A model generated the notes under the pieces. It ran no database searches and was not told the origin of the DNA. It saw only the letters and a list, made by a program, of their open reading frames with translations. A program made the position numbers and the translations under genes. A DNA stretch of 64,000 nt from Hyaloscypha bicolor E (lineage: Eukaryota > Ascomycota > Leotiomycetes > Helotiales > Hyaloscyphaceae), in the NCBI RefSeq assembly GCF_002865645.1, contig NW_020194512.1, positions 1,963,183 through 2,027,182 of the forward strand. Reading direction: 5' to 3'. This document shows, one piece after another, positions 35,324 through 46,893 of the stretch; position 1 is the stretch's first letter, and every line of letters begins with the position of its first letter.

Positions 35324-35785
35324 ATGGCGACATCGCCCAGCCAAGCAACCCCTCCACCAGCCTCCCTTTTCAATCTCCCAGACGGGCTCACCCCTGACTC
35401 CATCGACACACTCCCCGTGCTCTCCGCGCTCCTCTCGCGACTACAAAATCCCTCCTCCAGTGCAAATACAGCTTCGACCTCTGGCTCGCCGCTCGCCGCT
35501 ACTCCCTCACAACTCGCATCCAGCACAGGTCCGCTATCGATCAAAGACATTCCTGCCGCAACGGACGAGCTGAAGCACAAGTTACAGAGGGCGAGAGTGC
35601 AGGTTAAGGAGTTGCCGGATATGGATCGGAGTGTAGAGGAGCAGGAGGTCGAGATCAGGGAGCTGGAGGAGAAGATTAGGAGGCAGAGGGAGGTGTTGGT
35701 TGGATTGAGGGAGGTTGGGTTGCAGGCGAAGAGGGAGAAGGAACGGGGGGGGAAGGAAGACGGCACAGATGTGATGGAGACTTGA
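35324..35785 (+). CDS. med9: Mediator complex subunit 9
   Basis: A single exon of 153 residues. The N-terminus is Pro/Ser-rich and begins the conserved FNLPDGLTPDSIDTLPVLSALLSRLQ segment (first 20 residues diagnostic). A helical second half (~75-145) contains KDIPAATDELKHKLQRAR and a coiled coil of EELEEKI-type heptads, with a basic end. This size and plan fit Med9/Cse2, a middle-module subunit of the Mediator coactivator of RNA polymerase II. The alternative is an unrelated small coiled-coil protein, which I think less likely. Confidence 0.8.
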   Translation: MATSPSQATPPPASLFNLPDGLTPDSIDTLPVLSALLSRLQNPSSSANTASTSGSPLAATPSQLASSTGPLSIKDIPAATDELKHKLQRARVQVKELPDMDRSVEEQEVEIRELEEKIRRQREVLVGLREVGLQAKREKERGGKEDGTDVMET

Positions 35786-36160
35786 GAGCTGGAGCGTGGA
35801 GGAAGCCATGTTACATCTACAAAGAAGGGCTTAGGTTGGAACTCCGTATTCACGCGGCTAGTCCCAGCTCTCGAATCCTGCGGGGCGATTCGAGGCACGC
35901 AGGAAAAGCCGGCACCAGACACCTTGTGCCAGCGTAAACCTGGGACAATCAACCGATTGGAGGGAAAGTTTGATTACTGAGAGTGTTTTTGGAATTTGCC
36001 TCGGCAAAGTACCACAAAATTCCCATGACACCTATTGACATACGTTCAACACTTCAGACTAGGAACAAATAGACTCCACCGCTATGATTACAATCTGCGA
36101 TCCCCGAAAGAGACCATTCCAATTTTGTCTCCATGTTCAGATGACCTCGTACGTATTGGT
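35786..36160. other. convergent 3' regions, MED9 / TBCC
   Basis: These 375 bases hold the 3' UTRs of the two converging genes. Nothing else was seen. Confidence 0.5.
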
Positions 36161-37442
36161 CTAACGAGTAACAATTCCAATCTTCCTCAGGATATCTTCA
36201 GTGCCAACACCTGGTCCGCCTGGGACAACCGTAGTCCATATCTCTTCCTGAAGACGTTTTTCTTCTGGGAGGAGGCTCCAATTCGGGCTGTGCTCTGACT
36301 TGAGCCATTTGAAATCATCGACCTGATCCCATTGATTCTGGACAGGCTCCTCTGAGGAAGTCATCTACTCAAGAGGTTAATATCAGTTCAGAGCAGGATA
36401 TGGCTATGGTAACTTACATAACATTGGGGAATTGGCGAGAATCTAACATTGCTGCAGTCCTCAATAATAGGACGGCTGGCACAGTGGAGGTAGACATCTA
36501 CATTGTTACAATCGTGTATACGAGCCTGCCTTGAAGCCACGGCAATAATACTGTTCTCGACACCAGTGATATGAGCAGCCCCGGCGACATGTCCAGCGAT
36601 TATGAGAGATCCCTTGATGTTCTTCAACATAAGGCCGGCAAAAGGTGCATTGTTTGCTGTTGGGACAGACATATCAACAATACATCTATTGAGTTTAGTC
36701 AAAGATCCAGAAGACGTAGCCCGGGAGGCCGAGGAAGGCAAGATGATGTGAAGGCCATTATGACCTGAGATGTTAACGTTTGTTGCCTGTGAGAAACTTG
36801 GCTTCCGAATTGGTCCAGCGGACCCTCTCGTCATTTCCTCGTTGTAATTTTTAGGAAAGGATGGCAGGTCACCAAGAGTATCTTTTGCGTCAATTTCGTT
36901 AGGAGGTGACATGAGGTTGGCAGGAGTAGTTGCCATTGACGACTCATTAGAGGAGCCGGTGCCTGAGATACTAGGAGGCTCAAGACGCTGCTTTGCAGCA
37001 AGCTCCGCAGCATCGTTAATAGAAACAGCAGATGAGTTCTTCTGGGTGGTCTTGAACTTGAATCTTGATCTTGGGGCAAACTTGGAGCGGGTTTCTTCAA
37101 GTTTCTCTTCAAGGGCTTTGATTGCCTGGACAGGTTAGAGAAAGAACGGATCAGAAGTGGTATGGCCTTTACTTGTGCGTAGATCCGTTGGTCATGCGCT
37201 GGTATCAATCCTGAGGAATCCGAGACTTCTGTCGAGAGTCTGCTAATGCCGGAAAGGACATGGTTGATAGCATCTTGTTTTTCTCCGCCAACTAAACTGT
37301 AGTCCTCGAGAAGTGCTATTTGCTCCTGTATTTCCGTACATTCCTGCTGGAAGTGTCGATAGAAACGGTCCTTGATATCGGCCTGGGCCAATACCGAAGG
37401 TTGTTGGATTGGGGCTACAGGGTCCTCCATCTTGTGCAACAT
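36161..37442 (-). CDS. tbcC: tubulin-binding cofactor C (tubulin folding)
   Basis: Three exons (37442-37173, 37125-36418, 36364-36161) give 393 residues; an in-frame ATG at 37430 (A at -3) would give 389. The N-terminal half is helical (FYRHFQQECTEIQEQIALLE, AIKALEEKLEETRSKF), as in the spectrin-like TBCC N-domain. From ~200 the C-CAP/TBCC beta-helix shows LNRCIVDMS, FAGLMLKNIKGSLIIAGHVAGA, HITGVENSIIAVASRQARIHD, VDVYLHCASRPIIEDC and IPQCY, then DDFKWLKSEHSPNW. The last segments include the arginine finger region (QARIHD) of the GTPase-activating domain. Cofactor C completes alpha/beta-tubulin folding by triggering GTP hydrolysis on beta-tubulin. Confidence 0.9.
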
Positions 37443-38296
37443 TCCACGGTCTCCTGTTGTATCAAAGTTCGAGGAGTTTCCGAGACAAGATTCAAAGAAG
37501 GAGTCTAGTATTTCAAGAGGGGCTCGATGTCGTCAACGGCTGTGTGGGGAAGGAGGCCGACTAGTGCAGAAGCGCATGAAGGGGGCCTTGAAAGCGAGGG
37601 CGACTGCGTGGTGGTGGGTGTCCGGGCCCCAGTATCGGCAATTCATGAGCTCGCCAAGTGGCCACTGAGCAGCAGACGATTAACAAGGCAGATCTGGGTG
37701 TACCTAGAAACCGTGAAACGGAAAAAGACTGGAATGCTTGCTTGCTGGAGTTCGAGTGCTATTTGTGCGGCCAATGAAGGCGGTTGTTCATGCGGGGTAG
37801 GTGGCCCACGTGACCGCAAATTTACTTGCCTTACTCCGTACAGCTGTTGGTTATTGCATTGCATTGAAACTTCTGGCCGACCATCCCGGGCCGTAGTAAT
37901 TCATAGAGGCAGGTTGAGTAAGACCTCTTTCTTAGGTGAAACCTCGAGCTTAAGATTGAATATTGTCAATTACAAGTAACACACACCTCGGCCATCCTTT
38001 GGCCAACTTTTACTTCCAAAAATCTTTTGGAATCCGCAAACAGTATTGCCAGACTTTGACGTTATGCTGCTCACCCAAACTCACTCCAAGGGCGGCTCGC
38101 GAAGGCACGAATGTACCCTATTCCACGCAGGACTTCGAAATGAGATCAAACTACGGGGGAATAACTTAAATGAAAACACAGGGCCTCATTGAAGCCTAAT
38201 AGAGCTGACTCGGTCATAAAGAAGCAAAAAGCCGGTGATGGTAGCAGTCGTATTTCCATTCGATAATTGTTCCTTCTAATCCACTACAATGAACAT
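37443..38296. other. intergenic region, TBCC promoter side
   Basis: About 850 bases between two minus-strand genes: the upstream region of TBCC and the 3' side of the NDUFA11-like gene. A 150-codon plus-strand frame at 37527-37979 has no recognisable features and I do not support it. Confidence 0.45.
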
Positions 38297-39041
38297 TTAT
38301 GACTTCGCTGGCACATCGATACCATACTTTTCCTTGATTCTCTCTCTCCTTCGCTCGTCATAGCCTGGCCCATAGATACCTAGAACGAACAGGTTAGCCA
38401 CGCAAAATATTTGATCATCTGGCCCATACCTCTCCCCTCTCCCAATTCTGAAATGGTTTCCTCAATGGGCCGCCGCCTATTCTTTCTCAACAGTTCTTTC
38501 CGCTCAAACTCATCCATCTCGGGATTCTTCTTGTAACCTGTCAAGCCTCCACCGGTATAATCGTATGCACCCAATATTACAGCTGTCAGAGCACCCATTC
38601 CAAGGACGGCGGGCGTTGTGCCAACTATCGCAATCAATCAGCATCCACCTCAATGCCAAAAAAACTCAACTCTACTGAGTCACTCACCTCTTAAGCCTAA
38701 GATTGAGCCCGCCAGGAACCCCCCAATTGCTTGGTTCAAGCTATCGTCCTTCTCTCGCAGGTTGGCAGACGCAAGTCGCGTGAACTCGTAGGTACCACCC
38801 ACAGCAGCTGTAAATTCGTTAGAAAAGCTGGTCAGAAGCTTCACCTAATTGAATATAACCCACCAAAGACAGCAATTGTGCCTCCCGATCTGGTAAACAC
38901 CCCCCATGCGCCTACGTTCCTCTTCGTCAAGGTATTTTGAATCGCCGAGACCAATCCCCCAGCAGCTCCTGTAATCATCGTGCCGTTAATGGCTGCCTTG
39001 ACGGCATCCTTTGGGTGGTATTGCTCATCTCCTGATGCCAT
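38297..39041 (-). CDS. nuo-21.3b: complex I subunit NDUFA11-like (NUO-21.3b), Tim17/22/23 fold
   Basis: Four exons (39041-38864, 38807-38688, 38624-38430, 38379-38297) give 191 residues. Four hydrophobic, glycine-rich spans of the Tim17/22/23 type are visible: GTMITGAAGGLVSAIQNTL, AWGVFTRSGGTIAVFAAVGG, AIGGFLAGSILGLR and VLGMGALTAVILGAYDY. The C-terminus has the fungal complex I signature TGYKKNPEMDEFERKELLRK and GIYGPGYDERRRERIKEKYG. This fits the membrane-arm accessory subunit known as NUO-21.3b in Neurospora and NDUFA11 in mammals, and not a TIM translocase, which lacks this tail. Acts in the mitochondrial inner membrane. Divergent from UBP2. Confidence 0.87.
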
Positions 39042-39587
39042 GTTGAGCCGTGCAGCAGCTGGAAGTTGAGCTGGGCTTATTATATGTTCGTCGTCGACTT
39101 TGGCGTTGATGGAACCCGCCTCAGGAGCGCCCTAAACTCTTTCGGGAAGTGAATCAATTGCTTCCGCTGAGACAGCTTGATGATGCGATGCATTCAAACA
39201 GAAGTAAATCAGTTGCGTTTGATTTTAATCAGAAGTCCTCAGAGAATATTCACGGTCAATATTAGTTCCATTCTAATCCCGATTCTAATTTATTTCTGCC
39301 TCCGTGATTCACCCATCTGCAAAACCGATGCATGCACCCTTCCACGTTCACCATTCGCACGTTACACAAGTGTCGATGCTCCAGAACAATTTGTCGTGGG
39401 TATATCAGCCTTGAAACTTCACACCAAGCCACGATCACGAAAGAAGTCAGGAAAGAGACACCTCTCACTGGCCAGCACATATCTGGAGATTGGATACAAC
39501 GCCACGGTTGTTGGGCGGCAAAGGTGCTGTACGCGCGGAGCACCGCGGAACTGAAGGCAGCCCCATCGAGGGCGCTCGTAGAGCGTC
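39042..39587. promoter_or_regulatory. shared upstream region, NDUFA11-like / UBP2
   Basis: The 546 bases between two start codons. A short AT-rich run with repeated TTCTAAT/ATTCTAAT words (39260-39300) lies in the middle. Several frames up to 143 codons overlap each other and the UBP2 start; none is convincing. Confidence 0.4.
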
Positions 39588-42500
39588 ATGGCTGACCGTG
39601 GGATACCTTCTGGGCCAGGTCTGCTTCCTCCTCCAGCTCCTCCTACTTCCAGATTTCTCCCTGCTATCTTTTCCAAGTCAGGCGGCATGCTAATCCGCAC
39701 GGCGCCCACAGGCAAGACTGCCCCTCGACTGATCAACGACCTCCTCGACCATGACCCCAGACACGCTTTCATGCATGGGGGCAGGAACTTGCTGGCGGAT
39801 CCTGCTCCAAGGTTCAGAGGACAAGGTTCGCTTGGTCCACGGAAGGACAAAATGGACTGTCGTCACAAGCTCATGAAAAAGGAGCACCAGACAAATGCCC
39901 CAAGATCAGAGGATGAGCGACCAGATGATTCCACAGAGTACAAGGTGGCCGCGTACTGCTCGGCATGTCTATATCATTTCGACGTTACAGCCAACTTCTG
40001 GAAACGGAACGACCGGAAGACTCCTTGCAATCTCTCAGATGAATCCAATCCTCTACACCATCTGCGGCTGGCAAAATCTCAGACTTCTAAAGAGTACAAG
40101 GAGAAACACGGGATGGACAAATATGACCAATCGATAGAAGCTCATAGCTTTGTGTGTTCTGGGACAGAATGTCCCCTTGTGGTTGACATAAAGATATCAC
40201 CCCCCCGACTTAACCATCATATGCTCTCTTACATATTCGACACTGCGAAATTGGATGCCCGAGGGCGGAGAGAAATCAAGAACGACCCAGAGAGATATTC
40301 AGGAATGGCTCCCATAAAACCGCTTCAAGCTTTAGGATACCTTCGACAGTATTTGTCCGATGCGAAGGGCGCGAAAAGCAAGACAGAGCTTAAGAAAATC
40401 GCCAGACGAAACAAAAAGTACATGCTTACGTTCGCGGACGAATGTGATGAACTCTTTGAGTATCTGGACTTTGTTGCGATAGAGGAACCTTCTTCGGAAC
40501 CTGAAGTGAGTGTTCAAAGAAATGTATCCTGTCATTTTGATTGTCCCAAATTCTAGTGCTTAAGTAGTTCACTGACATTCACTCTCAAGGATGGACCAAA
40601 CTGTTTTTGGCAGCTCCCTATCATAACCGACATCAACAGGAACTTCATTGCTGACGTCTTGCACGAAATCGATCTGTTGATGGTGATGCGCCCGCAAGAC
40701 GAAGGCAGCCGTACTACAGTCTACCACCTGCCAGCTTTGAAGGATATTGAGCGGAGTCTTGGATGTTTTGACTACCCCAAAAGGAACCGGACGGTCGATC
40801 TATCAAGAGACGAGCATCCCTATTACATCAGTCTAGGGGCCGTGGACGATTTTACGGATAAGTATCTTGAGTGGGCCTATGAACGGCAGTGCGAGTGTGA
40901 CCCTTCGAATAAGCCTTACTACCTCGACTGCCTGGCTGATCTGGCCAACGGACGTCAGAGCGCGGATCTCCAGACGAGACTCGTAATGGCCACTTCCGCC
41001 GGTGAATTGGGCTTGAAGGCCATCGAGGATTCTTACAGATACTTCAATCTGAACCCCGACTCTGTTGAAGGCGACGGTCATATCATGGGTCTCTACAAGT
41101 CTCGCATCGAATCAGCACCTCGCCAGAAAGACGAGGCCAGGGAGTGTCTTCTGAACATCGCCAAACACCGAAACAGCGAGAAGATCGAAGCTCTCGCAAA
41201 CGATAAGACCATGTCATTTGAAGAAGCGCTGGAGTTTTTGGGCATTTCAGTAGACACTGCCTCTGATAGTATCGAGGCTTCGGCTGTTGCATTGGTAAGT
41301 TTTTCGCCACTCTTTGAACGCGTTTCCCGGCGCCCTGCGCTGTCAGATGCAGGATACTGACCCTTGCACCCCGCACAGTCACTCGAATCATCAGACAAGG
41401 CCAAAATTGCACGAGCACTTCGTGTTATTGCCAGCCAACGCTCCGGTGACTTCACTCTGCAACGGGCAGCAGCGGCAATGGAGTCGGGCTCTGGCGGATC
41501 CACGCTCGACGTGGGCGATGCGTACAACCGACTTCAGATTGGCTCACGTGGCGTTCCCGACGAAATCGTTTTCACCTACTACCAGAGTCTCTCCAATGGA
41601 GCGCCGTCCGGGTCAAAGGACAGTTATACTGAAGCTCTTCGAGTGATTGCGCTTGATCGACAAAGCAATTTCTTGCTGAGGAAGCTCGAAGATCCCAATG
41701 CCGACGTGCAAGCAAGTACTTCTGAGCCTGTTGGTCTTGACAACATTGGCAATACCTGCTATCTCAATAGCTTGCTGCAGTATTACTATACCATAAATCC
41801 TGTGAGGGACATGGTGATCAACTTCCAGCAGCACCGCATGGGTCTCAACGATGAGGACATCAAAAACAAGAGAGTCGGTGGGCGCATTGTCGACAAGTCT
41901 GAGATTATCAAGGCACAGAAATGTAAGTCACAACCACCTTCACGATCACTGGAAATTAGACTAATCGTTACAGTTGTCGAAGAGTTGCATAACCTTTTTG
42001 AAAACCTGAAGACGGCGTCGTCACGCTCGGTCAAGCCAACCAGGGAATTAGCTGAACTCACCATTTTCAGCTCTGCCGCTGTAGCAGACTTCAGAAGGGC
42101 GTCGATCAGCAGCCCACACGGTCCACCCAATCTTTCCTCAATTATGGATGGCCCAGTATATGGTCCACAATGGCCTCCTCCACTGCCTCCACCACTTCCA
42201 ACCACGGTAGAGGAGGACATTGAGATGATTGACCACCCCAGAAATAAAATTACAGAAAATGGCGACGACAGCAGCGAAGCGACGCTGGTTGACCTTGACC
42301 AACTTCCTCCTTCGTACGGCGAAACCACTGGCAACGAGGAATCCAGCCCGGGAGATGATGCCGTCATGGTGAATGGCGAGGATTCAAGCCCAGATAGACC
42401 TTCTGCCTTAGAAAAGCCACCACCGATTCCACCGCGGAACAAGTCTGGACTCGTCATTCAGACAAACGAAAACAAAGACCTTCTGCCCAATGATGAACTG

Positions 42501-43754
42501 TGGAAATTCGGATCCCAGCAAGATGTTACCGAGGTGATAGGCAATGTCATGTTTCGCTTGCAATGTGCCATAAAGCCTACAAGTATCGAGGAGACCTCAG
42601 GAGCCCAGATCGATATTATCAGAGATACCTTCTTCGGTGCTAATACAGTCTATACACAGAAAGCACAGAGTTTGGAGAGGAAGACGGAAGCTTGGCCATC
42701 GATCATCGTCTTTCCTGGAAAGGTCGGTCGAGACATATACGAAGCTCTCGACGTGGTTTACGACGAGCAACAAGTCGAAATCGACAATACGACCGTGCCT
42801 CAGTATGCTTCGCTGAGCAAACTTCCGCCCATCTTACAAATTCATATTCAGCGAACAGACTTCGACCATGAGACCCATCGAGCATTCAAGAACCGCAACC
42901 CCGTTGTGTTCCCGGAAACGATTTATCTAGACAGATATGTGGACACGGGTGATCCAAATTCGGCCATAATGCGAAGACGCCGCGAAGCTTGGGGATGGAA
43001 GGAGCTGCTTCGAACATTGGAGGCCCGGTACGCAGCTCTCAAGAATGATCAAGCGCAGATCAGTGTCCTAGACGCTTTATCGGCAACCAAAGATTTTGTT
43101 AGTAATCTTCAGGAAGAGGAAATCGAGGGCATTGAAGTCGATCCTGCTCTTCCTGAAGCACTCGAGGAACGAATTTCGGAAGTTGCTGCCGAACTCGAAG
43201 CTATTACCGGACGAATCAACGACCTCAGAAGCAGAATTCAGGGCCAGTTTATTGACATGCGCGAGTATGAATACAAATTGCAATCGGTATTCATCCATCG
43301 CGGTGAGGCCGGAGGTGGCCACTACTGGATCTACATTTATGATTTTGAGCATGATATCTGGCGCGAGTACAATGATGAATGGGTCTCGGAGGTTAAGGAT
43401 CGTCGAACGATATTTGAGCATCAAGGTGGTGCTGGCGGAACACCGTACTATCTTGTGTATGTGAAGAGCAGCGACATCAAGAATTTGGTGAATGCTGTCT
43501 GCAGAGATGTCCAGGAGGTAGAGGTGACGCATACCACGGAAGAGTGGCCAGATTTGATGGAAAACGGTGTTTCGGCAGCCCTGAACGAGGACGAAGATAG
43601 CCCTGAGATGAGGCACGTTGAGCACGCCAAACCGAGGCCGCTACGACCAAAGCCTTCTGTAATAGAACAGTCAGCTTGGGAAGCTGATGCATGGAAGGAG
43701 AACGAGGGTCTCAAGGACGGGGCCAAGGTCGATGCAAACGGGAAACCATGGTAG
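39588..43754 (+). CDS. ubp2: ubiquitin carboxyl-terminal hydrolase, Ubp2 type
   Basis: Four exons (39588-40505, 40590-41294, 41379-41922, 41974-43754) give 1315 residues. The last intron (51 bases) is in frame without a stop, so retention would add 17 residues, but its GTAAGT and TTACAG signals are strong. The N-terminal half contains a Cys-rich segment (YKVAAYCSACLYHFDV, HSFVCSGTECPLVV) and the QCECDPSNKPYYLDCLADLA region typical of Ubp2. The catalytic Cys is in GLDNIGNTCYLNSLLQYYY (~668), QQDVTEV follows, and the His box is GEAGGGHYWIYIYD (~1172) with YNDEWV after it. A Pro-rich acidic insert splits the catalytic domain. Ubp2 removes K63-linked ubiquitin and opposes the ligase Rsp5. Confidence 0.93.
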
Positions 43755-44257
43755 ATGGGCAGAGGCATGAGCTGTATGAGTATGGAAAATGAGACGCCCG
43801 CCTATGATATTCAAGGACTTTAGTGGAGGCATAGGCAGGGCCGGTGTAGAGTTGGCACGTGCTGGGCAGAGATGATATCCCTTTCTTGTTCTGAGTAGCG
43901 TCGCACAAACGGTGGCAGCATGGGTTGGAGTTAGCGGGTCGCCCTTGTGCATAGATGCATTTGCTTTCCATTCTAAAACAAATATTGCAGAACATTCAAT
44001 TGAGGCAGGTACATTTGATTTGTGAAGTTTCTTCTTGCAAGCCTGCGGTGTTAGGGGTCTTTTCCTCAGTTTGGGTGTTAGATGCCCAACAAACTCACTT
44101 CGATATCAGCAAAAATCAACGAAGAGATGATATTCTTCTTTTCACGTCTTCTCGTTCTTCCTGAAGTACGAAGATGATAGATGTTCTGGTGCTTGGAACA
44201 GATTCTTGGTGGAGAATGAAGACGTTAGATTATTTGTACGAGACAGATCTGAAGTAA
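43755..44257. other. convergent 3' regions, UBP2 / RPAP1
   Basis: 503 bases between converging stop codons; presumed 3' UTRs. No gene seen. Confidence 0.5.
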
Positions 44258-45583
44258 TCAAGACGCCTTCCATACCTTCCCTCCCCCTTTCTGCCACAGC
44301 CAAAGAGCCTCCACGGCATATATTTTTGTACCTTGATGCCCTCCTTCAGCACTAGCAGCTTCTTCTAGAGTCTGGATAATTTTCCCTTCCTCTACACACC
44401 TCCACAACCCCTTCGTTACCTCACCATCTTCATCACCCCACTCCCCTCTACCTAATCTATACAGCAGCCTTCCCAAAGTCTGAAAAGATATGCATCTCTG
44501 CGCCGGGAACGCCGAGCGTGAAAGCCTCGCCAACTCTGGAACAGTGTAGCCAGCAGCTTCCGGAGCTTCTCCATGATGGTGGAGGCCTTTCATAGTTGGC
44601 ATAGCTCTCGATATTCGTGGCGGCAGAATCCCGCCACGGAAATCGAAGCGTAAGGCTGAAGCTGGTAATGCTTCGTGGGCAGGGTAATATGGTGATTCTT
44701 GGTCTGCGACGGAGCCATGAGTTGGAATTGGTGCCATCCAGGCCAATTTTGAGGGGTCTGCAGGCAGGTTGGGGAAATATTTTGAGTGGAGGTTTTCAAG
44801 GAAGGAGGGGTCGGACGGGTCCAGTTCAGGAGCTGATGGAGCGGTTGGGAAATGGATGGTTGGGTGAGGAATATCTGCAACTGATATCGCCGAGATATTT
44901 GGCACTGGTTGGAGGCCTATGGGTTCAGTTGGCTCTGCATCGTCTTCGAATTTCACCGATTTCATGGGGACTGCTTTCCCCACTGGAGTTGGAGCGGGAA
45001 CACCTGCAACTTCCTGCTTTGGAACCTCGGCCTTCGTATCCTCCTCCACTTTTGTAGACGGCGGTTCGATGCCAGTATCGCCTCGACCTTCATCCAGATT
45101 CGCCCTCTTCAAAAGCCGCTCAACCAAAGACGGATCCAACGCAGCAAGTAGCTCGCGTCTTTCTTCCTCTATTTCTTCAGTTGACATCGACTCCAGCCTC
45201 TGCTTGTTTTCCTGATCGATCCTCCGGCGCTCGCTCTCCTCAAATCTGGGATCTTTCTGCGTCAGTGAGGAGGCGTTAGTTGGCGTTGCCTGAGAAGTAG
45301 GCAGAGCAAAAGCATTATGAGTGTCTGTCGTGGCAGGCCTCGCAGATCCACCTCTTTGCTGCTTGAATGCAGAAATCCTCGTCCGCTTCTTGTGCTCCGG
45401 GAACCCAGTCGGAGTCGTCTTCAACTTCGGGGCGGCCGGGGCTGTGGTGGTGCGTTCCTTGATATCCCCAATGAACGCCGAGGAGATTGACGGAATAGCA
45501 TCCGAGGGTAGTATCGAGTTCGAACTTCGCTCATCCTCGTCGTCTGAGAAGTCGACGGTGAAGCGTTGTCCTCTTAGGTCCAT
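44258..45583 (-). CDS. rba50: RNA polymerase II-associated protein 1 (RPAP1/Rba50)
   Basis: A single exon of 441 residues. The N-terminal motif RIDQENKQRLESMSTEEIEE with RRELLAALDPSLVERLLKRA (~120-165) is the RPAP1 N-terminal domain. The second half carries LRFDFRGGILPPRISRAMPT, HHHGEAPEAAGYTVPELARL and QRCISFQTLGRLLYRLGRGEW, the RPAP1 C-terminal domain. Short fungal members of this family lack the long animal extension, so the length is normal. The protein helps assemble and import RNA polymerase II. An acidic start (FSDDEDER) and a basic patch (HKKRTRISAFKQQR) are also seen. Divergent from HPC2, 1310 bases between starts. Confidence 0.92.
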   Translation of the reverse strand: MDLRGQRFTVDFSDDEDERSSNSILPSDAIPSISSAFIGDIKERTTTAPAAPKLKTTPTGFPEHKKRTRISAFKQQRGGSARPATTDTHNAFALPTSQATPTNASSLTQKDPRFEESERRRIDQENKQRLESMSTEEIEEERRELLAALDPSLVERLLKRANLDEGRGDTGIEPPSTKVEEDTKAEVPKQEVAGVPAPTPVGKAVPMKSVKFEDDAEPTEPIGLQPVPNISAISVADIPHPTIHFPTAPSAPELDPSDPSFLENLHSKYFPNLPADPSKLAWMAPIPTHGSVADQESPYYPAHEALPASALRFDFRGGILPPRISRAMPTMKGLHHHGEAPEAAGYTVPELARLSRSAFPAQRCISFQTLGRLLYRLGRGEWGDEDGEVTKGLWRCVEEGKIIQTLEEAASAEGGHQGTKIYAVEALWLWQKGGGKVWKAS

Positions 45584-45919
45584 GATTGATCGAGGTTGTA
45601 AGGTAGTTGGTAGTTGGGGTGTGGACAGAAAAGGCTCGGAAGTTCAGTTGGAAGGACAGGGGTTATTTTTACCTCGCTGACGGAGGGCGGAAGCTAGCTT
45701 TAAGAGGCTAGCCGGAGCCTTGCATGCAAAGCCTTGCGAGTTTGATACTCGATTCAAGTAAACAGAGAACAGCTACCAGGACTTTGCGTGGAGATAGAAT
45801 CATTTAATAATCATTTCGAGACCTGCGGTTCCACATAAATCGTACCCGCGGTATGTACGTCATTGACGAGGCTGAAACTGGGTTCAGTTGTGTCTGTTCT
45901 GTTGACGCAGGATGCAAAA

Positions 45920-45944
45920 GGGGGGTGGGGGCGGGGGGCGCGGG
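45920..45944 (+). repeat. G-rich tract, G-quadruplex-prone
   Basis: Runs of 6, 5, 6 and 3 guanines occur within 25 bases, separated by T, C and CGC. Confidence 0.7.
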
Positions 45945-46360
45945 CGCCCAACCGAGATCGAGGAGGCTGAATGTTGAAGTTCTGCAGATGGATATCCCGA
46001 TACCTGATTGGCCCCCCTCGTGCATGCACATCCTCTGGGCTGGCGGCCTTGCGTGTCACATCATTTTGTTATGCTTTCGCCTTTTGCTCCGTCCTTATAT
46101 GGCCATTTGGTCGGAGAGAGTGGCAGCATGGCGCTCCAGCCCCTGGCCAGGAGCTCCTCAGTCGCTCCTCAGTCATCTCCTGGCCAAGTGTTCCTTAGTC
46201 ATCTGTCCTTCTGGCCGGTCCTTGCCTCCCACGGCCAGCTCCAGCTTCAGTATGGGCACGACTCACTCTCGCTAGAACACGCTCCTGCTCCTGCTCCTGT
46301 TCCTGCTCCGTGCCAGTCTGTCCCAGTCTGTCCCTGCCTGCGCCCATGCTGCCATAGTTT

Positions 46361-46390
46361 CCCCAATCCCCCAATCCCCCAATCCCCCCC
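46361..46390 (-). repeat. (ATTGGGG)n-like tract, G-quadruplex-prone on minus
   Basis: Plus strand shows C runs of 4, 5, 5 and 7 separated by three AAT spacers; the minus strand therefore has four G runs of at least four with ATT loops. Confidence 0.8.
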
Positions 46391-46893
46391 TCTCATAGTG
46401 AACAAAAATCGCTAGAGTGGTGAGACTCCAAATTCTGCGTTAGCCTTTTCCCGAGCTTTCCTTTAATATTTGCCCGCCCCAAACGAAACACCCTCCTCCT
46501 GGCTTCTCCCCAACTCCGCAACCTCTTCTTTTACACTCCCAACACACATTACCCCCGATACTGCAAATTGATCCCTCCATCGATATCAGATCAACTTCCA
46601 TCGATCACGACCCCTAAACACCCTCATTCGATTCCGTCAATTTGACTCGCTTTCTACCATCCGTCGGAAGCTCCACGACGCCCTGGACTTGTCCAAGACG
46701 CCCAAATCTCGGTTTTCGCGTCGTCGTGCCATTTTTGAAGCTATTCACGAGTCGGCGTGAGCGACTCCGTTTGCCGTCACGTTTCGGCCCAGCTCCAGCC
46801 CCAAATCAGGCCTGCATCACCTGCGCAATTCGAAAACAGCTTCCAGATCTCCACATGACCTTCCACGCAACTGCTCCTTAAGCCTGTTTACTC

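Larger units (their letters stand above)
45584..46893. promoter_or_regulatory. long shared upstream region, RPAP1 / HPC2
   Basis: This 1310-base divergent interval contains a G-rich tract on plus (45920-45944), a C-rich tract (46361-46390) with G-quadruplex form on minus, and a (GCTCCT)-like imperfect repeat at 46282-46314. Open frames of up to 140 codons here are low-complexity and unsupported. The part near HPC2 is CT-rich, as in long fungal 5' leaders. Confidence 0.5.

Noticed and set aside
41786..42457. 223-codon Ser/Gly-rich minus-strand frame
   Set aside because: Shadow of the UBP2 coding sequence.
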